From the NCBI GenBank assembly GCA_963726405.1, contig CAVSCF010000011.1:124001-188000 (forward strand): a stretch of DNA of 64,000 bases, given 5' to 3'. Both the position numbers and the translations under genes were made by a program. This DNA comes from JAOUJD01 sp963726405 (lineage in GTDB: Bacteria > Pseudomonadota > Gammaproteobacteria > Burkholderiales > Burkholderiaceae_F). Below, piece after piece: positions 19,904 to 29,212 of the stretch (the stretch's first letter is position 1; every line of letters starts with the position of its first letter). The notes below the pieces were generated by a model that saw only the letters and a program-made list of their open reading frames with translations, did no database searches and was not told the DNA's origin.

Positions 19904-21106
19904 TCAGCCGCGCTCGAGTCGAGCAGCAATCTCGGCGATCAGACGGCGCGCCTGCGCCAGCTTGTCCGCTCGCGCGAGCGTCGTGACGCCGGCGGCATCG
20001 ACGACGAAGAGCTCCGAGGCGTCCGCTCCGAACGCGTCCTGCGCACGATTGCCGACCACGAGCTGGACCTTCTTCGATGCGAGCTTGCGCCTGGCGTTGT
20101 CGACGACGTCTTCGCTCTCTGCTGCGAAGCCGACGCAGAAGGGCGGTCGGGGCAGCGCAGCGACAGCGGCCAGAATGTCGACGTTCGGTTCGAACCGCAG
20201 CGTTGGCGGTTCCGCTTTCGCGTTCTTCTTGATCTTGCGGTCGCTCGGATTCGCCACCCGCCAGTCGGCCACGGCCGCCACGCCGACGAATACGTCCGCC
20301 GGCAATGCGCGCATCACGGCCTCGTGCATCTCGCTGGCGCTCGTTGCGTCGATGCGCTTCACGCCGCGCGGGGTGGGCAGCGTTGTCGGCCCTGCCACCA
20401 GCGTCACTTCGGCACCGGCGTCACGCGCGGCGCGCGCCAGTGCAAACCCCGTCTTCCCGGACGACAGGTTGGTGATGCCGCGGACCGGATCGATGGCCTC
20501 GAACGTGGGGCCGGCCGTCAGCAACACGCGCTTGCCCGCCAGCACCTTGGGCTGGAAGAACGCGGCGATGTCCTCGAGCAGGTCCTCCGGCTCCAGCATG
20601 CGCCCGTAACCGGTTTCGCCGCACGCCTGGGCGCCCTGGGCCGGACCGAGCAGGGCGATGCCGTCCGCTCGCAGCTGCGCGACGTTGCGCTGCGTCGCCG
20701 GGTTCTCCCACATCTCGACGTTCATCGCAGGCGCGACCAGCAGCGCCGTGCGCGCGCGGTCGCGCGCCAGCGCAAGCGTGGTGAGCAGGTCGTCGGCCAG
20801 GCCGTGCGCGACCTTGGCCATGAAATGCGCGGTCGCTGGTGCCACGACGATCGCGTCCGCCGCGCGCGTCAGCGCGATGTGCGGCATGGCGTTGTCGGCG
20901 CTGGTCGCGTCCCACTGATCGGTGGCGACCGGCCTGCCGCTCAGCGCCTGCATCGTGGTGGCGGTGACGAACTTCTGCGCGCCGTCGGTCATCACGACCT
21001 GCACGGTCGCGCCGGCGTCCTGCAGTCGACGCACCAGCTCGCAGACCTTGTAGGCCGCGATACCGCCGGTCATGCCGACGACGACGTGCTTGCCGGAGAG
21101 TTCCAT
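19904..21106 (-). CDS. coaBC: Bifunctional phosphopantothenoylcysteine decarboxylase/phosphopantothenate-cysteine ligase
   Basis: Carries out two consecutive steps of coenzyme A synthesis. The N-terminal flavin domain shows VVVGMTGGIAAYK, the His in MPHIALTRAADAIVVAPATA and PAMNVEMWENPATQRN. The CoaB domain begins at about LLTAGPTFEAIDPVRGITN with SSGKTGFALARAA and KIKK. The 400-residue length from ATG 21106 is normal; an upstream ATG at 21142 gives an unlikely extension. It is 4 bases from the end of lspA on the same strand. Confidence 0.97.
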   Translation of the reverse strand: MELSGKHVVVGMTGGIAAYKVCELVRRLQDAGATVQVVMTDGAQKFVTATTMQALSGRPVATDQWDATSADNAMPHIALTRAADAIVVAPATAHFMAKVAHGLADDLLTTLALARDRARTALLVAPAMNVEMWENPATQRNVAQLRADGIALLGPAQGAQACGETGYGRMLEPEDLLEDIAAFFQPKVLAGKRVLLTAGPTFEAIDPVRGITNLSSGKTGFALARAARDAGAEVTLVAGPTTLPTPRGVKRIDATSASEMHEAVMRALPADVFVGVAAVADWRVANPSDRKIKKNAKAEPPTLRFEPNVDILAAVAALPRPPFCVGFAAESEDVVDNARRKLASKKVQLVVGNRAQDAFGADASELFVVDAAGVTTLARADKLAQARRLIAEIAARLERG

Positions 21107-21110
21107 TCCG

Positions 21111-21605
21111 CTATTTTGCTCTACGAACCCGCAACAGCTCATCCAGGACGAGCAGCATCGCGCCGCCGACGATCGCGCTGTCCGCGACGTTGAACGCTGG
21201 CCAGTGCCAGCCGCCCGCGTGGAAGTCGAGGAAATCGATCACGTGTCCGTAGGCGATGCGGTCGATCACGTTGCCGATCGCGCCGCCCAGGATGAGGGCC
21301 AAGGCCAGCGAAAACAGCCGCTGGTTGCCATGCCGCCCGAGCAGGTACAGGATGAAAATGGATGCGGCGATCCCGACCACCGTCAGGAAGTGCGCCTGCC
21401 AGCCGGATGCCGACGCGAGGAACGAGAAGGCCGCGCCCTTGTTGTACGTGAGCACCAGGTTGAAGAAGCCGGTGACCGCTTTGACGTCGCCGTAGTCGAA
21501 GGTCCGCTCGACGAGGTTCTTGGTGAACTGGTCGATCAGCACGACAAGGGCGGCGACGGCCACCCAGGGCACCAGCCGACGCCATGCGCTGCCGTTGCCT
21601 GCCAT
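21111..21605 (-). CDS. lspA: Lipoprotein signal peptidase (signal peptidase II)
   Basis: Inner-membrane aspartyl protease that removes the signal peptide from prolipoproteins. The 164-residue product has four hydrophobic segments and the two catalytic Asp regions: GGAIGNVIDRIAYGHVIDFL and FNVADSAI, with NKGAAFSF upstream. The ATG at 21605 overlaps the ileS stop (ATGA), the classic ileS-lspA coupling. Confidence 0.97.
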   Translation of the reverse strand: MAGNGSAWRRLVPWVAVAALVVLIDQFTKNLVERTFDYGDVKAVTGFFNLVLTYNKGAAFSFLASASGWQAHFLTVVGIAASIFILYLLGRHGNQRLFSLALALILGGAIGNVIDRIAYGHVIDFLDFHAGGWHWPAFNVADSAIVGGAMLLVLDELLRVRRAK

Positions 21606-24457
21606 CAGGCGACCGTCCGCGCTTCGCCGGCGCCAAACAGGTTGGACACGCAGCGGCCGCACAGCGAGGGATGCTCGCGTTCGACGCCGACGTCCGAGCG
21701 CCAGTGCCAGCACCGCTCGCACTTGGTTGCTGCGGATGGCGTGACCACGATGGACTCCTCCGCTTCGCTGGCGACTGGCGTGACGACGGCGCGCGATGTG
21801 ATCAGCACGAAGCGCAGGTCGTCGCCAAGGGACTGCAGCAGCGCGGCCTTCGCACCGCTCGCCCGCAACTCGACCTCCGCCTGCAGGGACGATCCGATCG
21901 CCCCGGTCTCGCGCAACTCCTCCAGTCGCTTCTGCACGTCCGCGCGGACCGCGCGCAGGGCCGTCCAGCGTTCGATGAGGGCTCCTTCGTCCGGCACCTC
22001 CGGCAGTGCAGCGTAGGTTTCCGTGAAGATCGTGCCTGCCGTGCGCGCCTTGAACACCTTCCACGCTTCCTCCGCGGTGAACGACAGCAGCGGCGCCATC
22101 AGCTTGAGCAAGGCGTCGGTGATGACGTAGAGCGCCGACTGCGCGGAGCGACGCGACGCCGACTCCGGCTTCGTCGTGTAGAGGCGGTCCTTCAGGATAT
22201 CCAGCCAGAACGCGCCGAGGTCTTCGGACGCGAAGGTCTGCAGGCGCGCCACGATCGGGTGGTACTCGTAGCGGTCGTAGTCCGCAAGCGACCGGTCCGA
22301 CACCTGCCGCATCATCGCCAGCGCATAGCGGTCGATCTCCAGCCACTGGGAGACAGGCAGCATGTCGCGCGCCGGATCGAAGTCGCAGACATTCGCCAGC
22401 AGGAAGCGCAGCGTGTTGCGCAGCCGGCGATAGCTCTCGACCACGCGCTTGAGGATTTCGTCGGACAGCGACAGTTCGCCCGAGTAGTCGGTGCTCGTCA
22501 CCCACAGGCGGATGATCTCGGCACCGAGCGTATCGGCGACCTTCTGCGGCGCGATCACGTTGCCGAGCGACTTGCTCATCTTGCGGCCCTGGCCGTCCAC
22601 CACGAAGCCGTGGGTGAGCAGGGCCTTGTACGGGGGCACCCCGTTGATCATGCAGGATGTCAGCAGGGAAGAGTGGAACCAGCCGCGGTGCTGGTCGGAG
22701 CCCTCGAGGTACATCTCCGCCGGGAACTGCGACTCCGCCGCATGCGAGCCGCGCAGCACCGTTTCGTGGGTGGTTCCGGAGTCGAACCAGACGTCGAGCG
22801 TGTCCTTGTTCTTGACGTACTGGTCGGCCTCGTCGCCAAGCAACTCGCGGGGATCGAGATCCTGCCAGGCCTCGATGCCCCCGCGCTCGACCCGCCGCGC
22901 GACTTCCTCGAGCAGTTCAAGGGTCCGCGGGTGCAGCTCGCCGGTCTGCTTGTGCACGAAGAACGCCATCGGCGTGCCCCACTGCCGCTGGCGCGACAGG
23001 GTCCAGTCGGGCCGGTTGGCGATCATGCCGTGCAGGCGAGCCTTGCCCCAGCCCGGGTAGAAGGCCGTCGCTTCGATGCCGGCGAGGGCCAGTTCCCGCA
23101 ACGTCTTGCCGCCGTCCCTGGGCTGGGTGTCCATGCCGGCGAACCACTGCGACGTCGCGCGGTAGATGATCGGCGTGCGGTGCCGCCAGCAATGCATGTA
23201 GCTGTGCGGGAACTTCTCGACGTGCAGCAGCGCACCGTGTTCCTTGATGACGTCGACGATCTTCGGATTGGCGTCCCAGATCTTCTGGCCGCCGAAGAGC
23301 GGAAGGGAATCCGCATAGACGCCGTCGCCCTGCACGGGACTCAGGATCTGTTCGTCGGTCATCCCGTGCGCCTTGCACGAGACGAAGTCCTCGACGCCGT
23401 ACGCGGGCGAGGAGTGGACGATGCCGGTGCCCGTGTCGAGCGTGACGTAGTCGCCGAGATACACCGGCGCATCGCGGTCGTAGAACGGGTGCCGGAAGCG
23501 GATCATGGCGAGCTTGTCGCCCCGCGTCTGCGCGACCGTGGTCCCGTTCAGGTGGTACGTCGCCAGGCAGGCGTCCCGGCGCTCGGTGGCGAGCACCAGC
23601 AGTCCGCGCTCGGTGTCGACGAGGTCGTAGCTGAACTCCGGATGGATGTTCAGGGCCTGGTTCGCCGGGATCGTCCACGGCGTGGTCGTCCAGATCACCG
23701 CGGCCACGGGCTTCGGCGGCAGCGCCGCCATTCCGAACGCCTGCGCGAGTCGCGCGCGTTCATCGTCGCGCAGCGGAAAGGCGACGTCGATCGCGAGGTC
23801 GACCTTGTCCATGTACTCGACCTCCGCCTCGGCCAGCGCGGAACCGCAATCGAAGCACCAGTTCACCGGCTTCAGCCCGCGGTAGACGAAACCGCGGGCG
23901 ATGATCTTCGCCAGCGCGCGCAGCTCGTCGGCCTCGTTCCTGAAGTTCATCGTCGTGTACGGCCGGTCCCACTCGCCGAGCACGCCAAGCCGCTTGAAGT
24001 CCTTCTTCTGGCGCTCGATCTGCTCGGTGGCCCAGGCGCGCGATTTGGCGATCACTTCGCGCGCCGGCAGGTGCTTGCCGTACTTCTTCTCGATCTGGAT
24101 CTCGATCGGCATGCCGTGGCAGTCCCAACCGGGCACGTACTGCGCGTCGAAGCCGCCCATCTGCCGGCTCTTGACGACCACGTCCTTCAGGACCTTGTTG
24201 ACGGCGTGGCCGATGTGGATGTCGTTGTTCGCGTACGGCGGGCCGTCGTGCAGGATCCACTTGGGCCGGCCCACCGAAGCGGCGCGGATCTGCTGGTAGA
24301 TGCCCTGCTCGTCCCACTCGCGGATCCACTGCGGCTCGCGCTTCGCGAGATCGCCGCGCATGGGGAACGGGGACTCCGGCAGGTTGAGCGGGTACTTGCG
24401 GGTCGCTGGGTCAGCGGCCGGCTTCTTCGGTGCGGTTTTCTTGGTTTCGTCTGGCAT
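21605..24457 (-). CDS. ileS: Isoleucyl-tRNA synthetase
   Basis: Class I synthetase of 950 residues, normal for bacteria. The HIGH-type signature appears as HIGHAVNKVLKD and the KMSKS loop as KMSKSLGN. The editing domain lies between, with WTTTPWTIPANQALN. The C-terminal zinc site has two cysteine pairs (CERCWHW and CGRCVSN), as in the zinc-dependent bacterial type. The gene follows ribF after 48 bases and overlaps lspA. Confidence 0.98.
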   Translation of the reverse strand: MPDETKKTAPKKPAADPATRKYPLNLPESPFPMRGDLAKREPQWIREWDEQGIYQQIRAASVGRPKWILHDGPPYANNDIHIGHAVNKVLKDVVVKSRQMGGFDAQYVPGWDCHGMPIEIQIEKKYGKHLPAREVIAKSRAWATEQIERQKKDFKRLGVLGEWDRPYTTMNFRNEADELRALAKIIARGFVYRGLKPVNWCFDCGSALAEAEVEYMDKVDLAIDVAFPLRDDERARLAQAFGMAALPPKPVAAVIWTTTPWTIPANQALNIHPEFSYDLVDTERGLLVLATERRDACLATYHLNGTTVAQTRGDKLAMIRFRHPFYDRDAPVYLGDYVTLDTGTGIVHSSPAYGVEDFVSCKAHGMTDEQILSPVQGDGVYADSLPLFGGQKIWDANPKIVDVIKEHGALLHVEKFPHSYMHCWRHRTPIIYRATSQWFAGMDTQPRDGGKTLRELALAGIEATAFYPGWGKARLHGMIANRPDWTLSRQRQWGTPMAFFVHKQTGELHPRTLELLEEVARRVERGGIEAWQDLDPRELLGDEADQYVKNKDTLDVWFDSGTTHETVLRGSHAAESQFPAEMYLEGSDQHRGWFHSSLLTSCMINGVPPYKALLTHGFVVDGQGRKMSKSLGNVIAPQKVADTLGAEIIRLWVTSTDYSGELSLSDEILKRVVESYRRLRNTLRFLLANVCDFDPARDMLPVSQWLEIDRYALAMMRQVSDRSLADYDRYEYHPIVARLQTFASEDLGAFWLDILKDRLYTTKPESASRRSAQSALYVITDALLKLMAPLLSFTAEEAWKVFKARTAGTIFTETYAALPEVPDEGALIERWTALRAVRADVQKRLEELRETGAIGSSLQAEVELRASGAKAALLQSLGDDLRFVLITSRAVVTPVASEAEESIVVTPSAATKCERCWHWRSDVGVEREHPSLCGRCVSNLFGAGEARTVA

Positions 24458-24505
24458 GGGAACTCGGCCCCCTCGGGCTCTTCGAGTTGTTGAAAGAAGG
24501 GTGGA

Positions 24506-25441
24506 TCACGCGGCGGCGGTGGACAGGACCGCGCGTGCCTGCTCGGCATCTCGGCGGATCGCCGCGGCGAGTGCATCGAGTGTCTCGTACTTCTGTTCTT
24601 CGCGCAGCTTCTTCACGAACTCCACGTTCACGAGTTCGCCGTAGATCTCGCGCGTGAAGTCGAACAGGTGGACCTCGAGCAACCAGCGCCCCTGCTGGTC
24701 GACCGTCGGACGCAGCCCGATGCTCGCAACTCCGGGGACCGGGTCGCGTCCGATGCCGTGCACCCGGACCGCGAAGATGCCGTGGACTGCCGGATGCGCG
24801 TGCGCGATGCGCAGGTTCAGCGTCGGAAATCCCATCGAGCGGCCCAGCTTCCGGCCATGCAGCACGCGACCGCTGATCGAGTAGGTCCGACCCAGGAGAC
24901 GCTCGGCGCGGGTGAGATCCCCGGCGGCCAGGGCGGTGCGCACGGCGGTGCTGGAAATGCGTTCCCCGCCGTCGTCGAACGTCGGCATCTGCTCGAGTTC
25001 GAAGCACCCCTTGCCGGCGTACTGCTGCAGCAGTGCGTTGTCGCCGGCGCGCTTCGCCCCGAAACGGAAGTCGTCCCCGACCAGCAACCAGCGCACGTCG
25101 CAGCCGGCCAGCAGGATGCGGTCGACGAAGTCGGTCGCACTGAGCTGCGCAAAACGCCGATTGAAGTGCTGGATGAACACGCGGTCGATGCCGCCAAGCT
25201 GCAGCGCCCCCAGCTTGTCGCGCAGGTTCGAAATGCGCATCGGAGCGGCCTGGGGCGTGAAGAACTCGCGCGGATGCGGCTCGAAGGTCATCACGGCCGA
25301 GGCGAGACCGCGGCCCCGGGCGGCCGCCGTCACGCGGGCGAGCAAGGCCTGGTGGCCACGGTGGACACCGTCGAAGTTGCCGACCGTGAGCGCGCACGGC
25401 ACGCGCTGCGAGGGCCGCGGAATGCCGCGGAAGATCTGCAT
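24506..25441 (-). CDS. ribF: Bifunctional riboflavin kinase/FMN adenylyltransferase
   Basis: Makes FMN and then FAD from riboflavin. The 311-residue protein has the nucleotidyl-transferase N-terminus (ALTVGNFDGVHRGHQALL, with GxFDGxHxGH), then the RISSTAVRTAL segment, and the C-terminal riboflavin kinase domain with GFPTLNLR and EVHLFDF. It heads the ribF-ileS-lspA operon, divergent from purN across 128 bases that must hold both promoters. Confidence 0.97.
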   Translation of the reverse strand: MQIFRGIPRPSQRVPCALTVGNFDGVHRGHQALLARVTAAARGRGLASAVMTFEPHPREFFTPQAAPMRISNLRDKLGALQLGGIDRVFIQHFNRRFAQLSATDFVDRILLAGCDVRWLLVGDDFRFGAKRAGDNALLQQYAGKGCFELEQMPTFDDGGERISSTAVRTALAAGDLTRAERLLGRTYSISGRVLHGRKLGRSMGFPTLNLRIAHAHPAVHGIFAVRVHGIGRDPVPGVASIGLRPTVDQQGRWLLEVHLFDFTREIYGELVNVEFVKKLREEQKYETLDALAAAIRRDAEQARAVLSTAAA

Positions 25442-25569
25442 GAACCGATCGGGCTGCGTCAGCAGGCGCTTGGAAACGGATCGCGAATTATACGGGCCGC
25501 CTCTCGCACATCCTTGATTTTCAATCGGTTACGCGCTCGTCGGCGGGTGCCTCGGTACAATCGGCGCGA

Positions 25570-26226
25570 ATGACACTCAAGAACATCGTGGTCCTCATTT
25601 CGGGGAGAGGGACCAATCTGGACGCGTTGCTGAAGGCGGCTGCCGACGAGCGCTGGGCCGAGCGGCCGGGTGCACAGGTCGCGGCCGTGATCAGCAATCG
25701 GGTTGATGCGCCCGGACTCGACGTGGCTCGCGCGGCGGGCGTCCCGTGGCACGTCGTTTCCCATGGCGGCTATGGATCGCGTGAGGAATTCGATGAGGCG
25801 CTTGCGCGGACGATCGACCGCTACTCGCCGGCGCTCGTGGTGCTCGCCGGCTTCATGCGGGTGCTGACGACAGGCTTCGTGCGGCGCTACGCGGGCCGGC
25901 TCGTGAACATCCACCCGTCGCTGCTGCCGCTTTTCCCCGGGCTCTCCACCCATCGACAGGCACTCGCCGCCGGTGTTCGCATCCATGGGGCCACGGTGCA
26001 TTTCGTGTCAACCGAAGTCGACGGCGGAGCGATCATCGCGCAGGCCGCCGTGCCGGTGCAGCCGGACGACGACGAGGCGCTCCTCGCGGCGCGCGTGCTC
26101 GCGGAGGAGCATCGCCTGCTGCCGCGGGCGGTGAAACTCGTGCTCGAGGGGCGCGTGCGCTTCGAAGACGAGCGCGTCCTGCTCGACGGCATCGGCCCCA
26201 ACGAACTGTCGCTGTTTGCCGCATGA
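25570..26226 (+). CDS. purN: Phosphoribosylglycinamide formyltransferase
   Basis: Purine pathway enzyme transferring a formyl group from 10-formyl-THF to GAR. The 218-residue product starts LKNIVVLISGRGTNLDALL, carries the catalytic Asn and His in VNIHPSLLPLFPG and the Asp in HFVSTEVDGGAIIAQ. Its stop overlaps the start of the following methyltransferase gene (ATGA), an unusual pairing that implies translational coupling. Confidence 0.97.
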   Translation: MTLKNIVVLISGRGTNLDALLKAAADERWAERPGAQVAAVISNRVDAPGLDVARAAGVPWHVVSHGGYGSREEFDEALARTIDRYSPALVVLAGFMRVLTTGFVRRYAGRLVNIHPSLLPLFPGLSTHRQALAAGVRIHGATVHFVSTEVDGGAIIAQAAVPVQPDDDEALLAARVLAEEHRLLPRAVKLVLEGRVRFEDERVLLDGIGPNELSLFAA

Positions 26227-27674
26227 GCGCACGACGCCCCTCGGGTCCACGCCCCTCCACGCCACGCAACGCGAAGCCGGGCGGGGCCAGGCCGCGTGGC
26301 GGACGGTCCTTGACGGGCGGTGCGCGGCCCTACGAACCACGCGCCGAGATCGCGCGTCCGGCGCGCGCTCGGCCATCGCGCAGTGCGGAAGACAGCGGCC
26401 CGCGTCCCAAGGTCACGGCCCTGGTCGTCGACAGCGTCGCGGAAGCGCTCGGCACCATTCTGCGTTTCGACGGACCGGCCGACGTGCTGATGTCGAGGTT
26501 CTTCCGGCAACACCATGATCTCGGCATGCGCGACCGCGGCCAGATCGCGGAAGCCATCTTTTATTCGCTGCGCCGCTTCGCCTCGCTCGGCTGGTTGATG
26601 CAGCCGGCCCAGCCCGCCCGCGCGCCGCGGTTGGCCGCGTTGATCACGCTGGCGCAGCAGCATGGCCTCGACGCCCTCGATCCGCGCGCACTGCGCGGCG
26701 ACATCAACGCGGTCAAGCGCGCGCTCGCCGTCGATCTGTCGAACGCGCCCGGCTCGGTGCGGGCCGAACTGCCGCACTGGCTCTTTGCCGAGATCGAACG
26801 GCAATACCCGGATGCCGCGCCGCTGATGGAAGCGCTGAAGGAGAGCGCGCCACTCGACCTGCGCGTGAACTCCATCAAGGCCGATCGCGAAGAAGTCATC
26901 GAGGAACTGCGGGGACATCACGTCTCGGTGGAGCCGTCGCGCTATTCCCCGGACGGCGTGCGCCTGGCGGACAAGCCGGGCCTGATGCAGTGGCCTGCCT
27001 ACCGCGAGGGACGCATCGAGGTTCAGGACGAGGGCAGCCAGCTGATCGCCCGCCTGGTGCAGCCCAAGCGCGGCGAGATGGTGGTCGACTTCTGCGCGGG
27101 GGCCGGCGGCAAGACCCTGGCCCTCGGGGCGCTGATGCGTTCGTCCGGGCGCCTCTATGCCTTCGACATCAACGAGAAACGGCTGACGGGCCTTGGACCG
27201 CGCCTGAAGCGCAGTGGGCTGTCGAACGTCCACCCGGTGGCGATCCGCAACGAGTCCGACGTGCGGGTCAAGCGGCTCAACGGCAAGTGCGACCGGGTGC
27301 TGGTCGACGCGCCCTGCTCGGGCAGCGGAACGCTGCGACGCAATCCCGACCTCAAGTGGCGTTTCTCGGAGGCCGAACTGGCTCGGGTCAACGAGGTGCA
27401 GCACTCGGTGCTGCACGCCGCGGCGAGGCTGGTGAAGCCGGGCGGCCGCATTGTCTATGCGACATGCTCGCTGATGGAGCGCGAGAACCAGAAGGTGATC
27501 GAGATGTTCCTCGCGAACCACCCGGACTTCGAGGTGGTGCCGGCAGCGACCGTCCTGCGATCGCAGAAGATCGAGGTCGAGCACATGGCGCGCTTCGCCC
27601 CGTATTTCGTGATGCTGCCCCACCTGCACGCCACCGACGGCTTCTTCGCCGCAGTGCTGGAGCGCGTGGGATGA
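26223..27674 (+). CDS. RsmB/NOP-family 16S rRNA m5C methyltransferase
   Basis: Cytoplasmic SAM-dependent rRNA methyltransferase, 483 residues. A basic, disordered first 55 residues (RPSGPRPSTPRN and on) precedes a NusB-like helical domain (FRQHHDLGMRDRGQIAEAIF). The Rossmann domain has SAM motif DFCAGAGGKTLALGAL and the catalytic Cys segments DAPCSGSGTLRRNPDLKW and IVYATCSLMEREN. It matches the RsmB class, but paralogues differ in target, so the exact base is inferred. Confidence 0.9.
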   Translation: MSARRPSGPRPSTPRNAKPGGARPRGGRSLTGGARPYEPRAEIARPARARPSRSAEDSGPRPKVTALVVDSVAEALGTILRFDGPADVLMSRFFRQHHDLGMRDRGQIAEAIFYSLRRFASLGWLMQPAQPARAPRLAALITLAQQHGLDALDPRALRGDINAVKRALAVDLSNAPGSVRAELPHWLFAEIERQYPDAAPLMEALKESAPLDLRVNSIKADREEVIEELRGHHVSVEPSRYSPDGVRLADKPGLMQWPAYREGRIEVQDEGSQLIARLVQPKRGEMVVDFCAGAGGKTLALGALMRSSGRLYAFDINEKRLTGLGPRLKRSGLSNVHPVAIRNESDVRVKRLNGKCDRVLVDAPCSGSGTLRRNPDLKWRFSEAELARVNEVQHSVLHAAARLVKPGGRIVYATCSLMERENQKVIEMFLANHPDFEVVPAATVLRSQKIEVEHMARFAPYFVMLPHLHATDGFFAAVLERVG

Positions 27675-29041
27675 AGAACCCGGCGGCGCCGTTGCTCAAC
27701 GAAGTCCTGCAGATCGTGCAGCAGGAACTGTCGCGGCCCGTGTATCTGTGGCAACTGGCCGTGGTGGCGGGCGCTCTGGGCGGTGCCTGGCTGTTCGCCC
27801 GCATGACACGGCGGCACGTCGAGGCGCGCGTGCAGGCCGAGGCGCGCAAGCCCGCCGGCCGGGTCGACCTGCTGCAGTTCTCCATCGATGGCTTCCGCCG
27901 CCTGGCATTTCCCGTTTCGGCGCTCGCGTTGCTCGCGCTCGGCGGCCTGGGAATGCGGGCCGCCGGCCTCGTCCGGCATACCGCCGACGTGCAGTTGCTG
28001 CGCCTCGCCTTCACGCTGCTGGCCGCCGCGGCGGCGATCCGGCTCTCCGTCTACGTGCTGCGGCGATCGTTTCCCCGCTCGAACTGGATCGGTACGTTCG
28101 AGCGCGCGATCGCGCTGGTGATCTGGGTGCTTGTCGCCCTGCACGTCACCGGACTGCTCGCCGACCTGATCGAGTTGTTCGAGGCCGTCCACATCCCCAT
28201 CGGCAGGCAGCGCCTGACGCTGTGGGATCTGCTGGTCGGCGCGGTGTCCGTGGTAGTGACGCTGCTCGCGGCCTTGTGGATCGGCTCCGTGTTCGAAGCG
28301 CGGCTGATGGGCGTCACATCGCTGACGCCGAACTCGCGCGTGGTCGTGTCGCGCCTGCTCAAGGCCCTGCTGGCGGTCGTTGCCGTGCTGGTGGCGCTGT
28401 CGCTGGTCGGGATCGACCTCACCGTGCTGTCGGTGTTCGGCGGCGCGCTCGGTGTGGGCCTCGGGCTCGGCCTGCAGCGGATCGCCAGCAACTACGTCAG
28501 CGGCTTCATCATCCTGCTCGACCACAGCCTGACCATCGGCGACATGATCACCGTCGACAAGTACTACGGTGCGGTGTCGCAGATCAACACCCGCTACACG
28601 GTGATCAAGTCGCTGGACGGCACGGAGACGATCGTGCCGAACGAGATGCTGGTCTCCTCGCCGGTGATCAATCACTCGTACACCGACCGCAAGGTCCGCG
28701 TCGCGGTGAAGGTATCGGTGGCGTATGCGGCCGACGTGGACCGCGCACTTCAGGTGCTTGTCGATGCCGCCCGCTCGCAACCCCGCGTGCTGACCGAACC
28801 CGCACCGGCGTCTTTCATCACGGGGTTCGGAGCGGACGGGATCGACCTCGAGGTCGGTTTCTGGATACGCGACCCCGAGGAGGGAACGCTCGCCGTCCGC
28901 TCGGACATCGCCCGTGTGCTGCTGCAGCGGTTCAAGGACGAGAACATCGAAATTCCGTTCCCGCAGAGGGATATCCGGATTACCGGAATTCCCCTGGAAC
29001 TCGATAGGGGTAAGGACGGTCAGATCTCGCGCGCGGCTTGA
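27671..29041 (+). CDS. MscS-family mechanosensitive channel
   Basis: Inner-membrane channel of about 456 residues, longer than the 286-residue E. coli MscS. Several N-terminal helices precede the pore helix region GGALGVGLGLGLQRIASNYVSG, whose Gly/Ala-rich pattern is the family signature, followed by the beta domain GDMITVDKYYGAVSQINTRYTVI and a mixed C-terminal domain. It opens on membrane tension to release osmolytes in hypo-osmotic shock. The ATG overlaps the previous stop. Confidence 0.92.
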   Translation: MKNPAAPLLNEVLQIVQQELSRPVYLWQLAVVAGALGGAWLFARMTRRHVEARVQAEARKPAGRVDLLQFSIDGFRRLAFPVSALALLALGGLGMRAAGLVRHTADVQLLRLAFTLLAAAAAIRLSVYVLRRSFPRSNWIGTFERAIALVIWVLVALHVTGLLADLIELFEAVHIPIGRQRLTLWDLLVGAVSVVVTLLAALWIGSVFEARLMGVTSLTPNSRVVVSRLLKALLAVVAVLVALSLVGIDLTVLSVFGGALGVGLGLGLQRIASNYVSGFIILLDHSLTIGDMITVDKYYGAVSQINTRYTVIKSLDGTETIVPNEMLVSSPVINHSYTDRKVRVAVKVSVAYAADVDRALQVLVDAARSQPRVLTEPAPASFITGFGADGIDLEVGFWIRDPEEGTLAVRSDIARVLLQRFKDENIEIPFPQRDIRITGIPLELDRGKDGQISRAA

Positions 29042-29212
29042 GTCGCGCCTGAGGGTTTCTTCGCTGGCGTTGCCCGTTGAATGCCGGTCGTTTCCGCCGT
29101 TCCGGCGAGGGCCATTCAGTACAATCGACAGCGCGTTTTTGGCCGGCAGGCTTGCCGGCACGTCTGATGAACGGCCCGCCGTGGAACCCGGCCGGCCCCC
29201 CCGAGGAGTTCC

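Noticed and set aside
21584..24493. Long reading frames on the opposite strand of ileS, dnaG (38844-40904), rpoD (41266-43581) and others
   Set aside because: They are rich in Arg/His/Val, have no family motifs, and arise from the GC-rich codon pattern of the real gene on the other strand.
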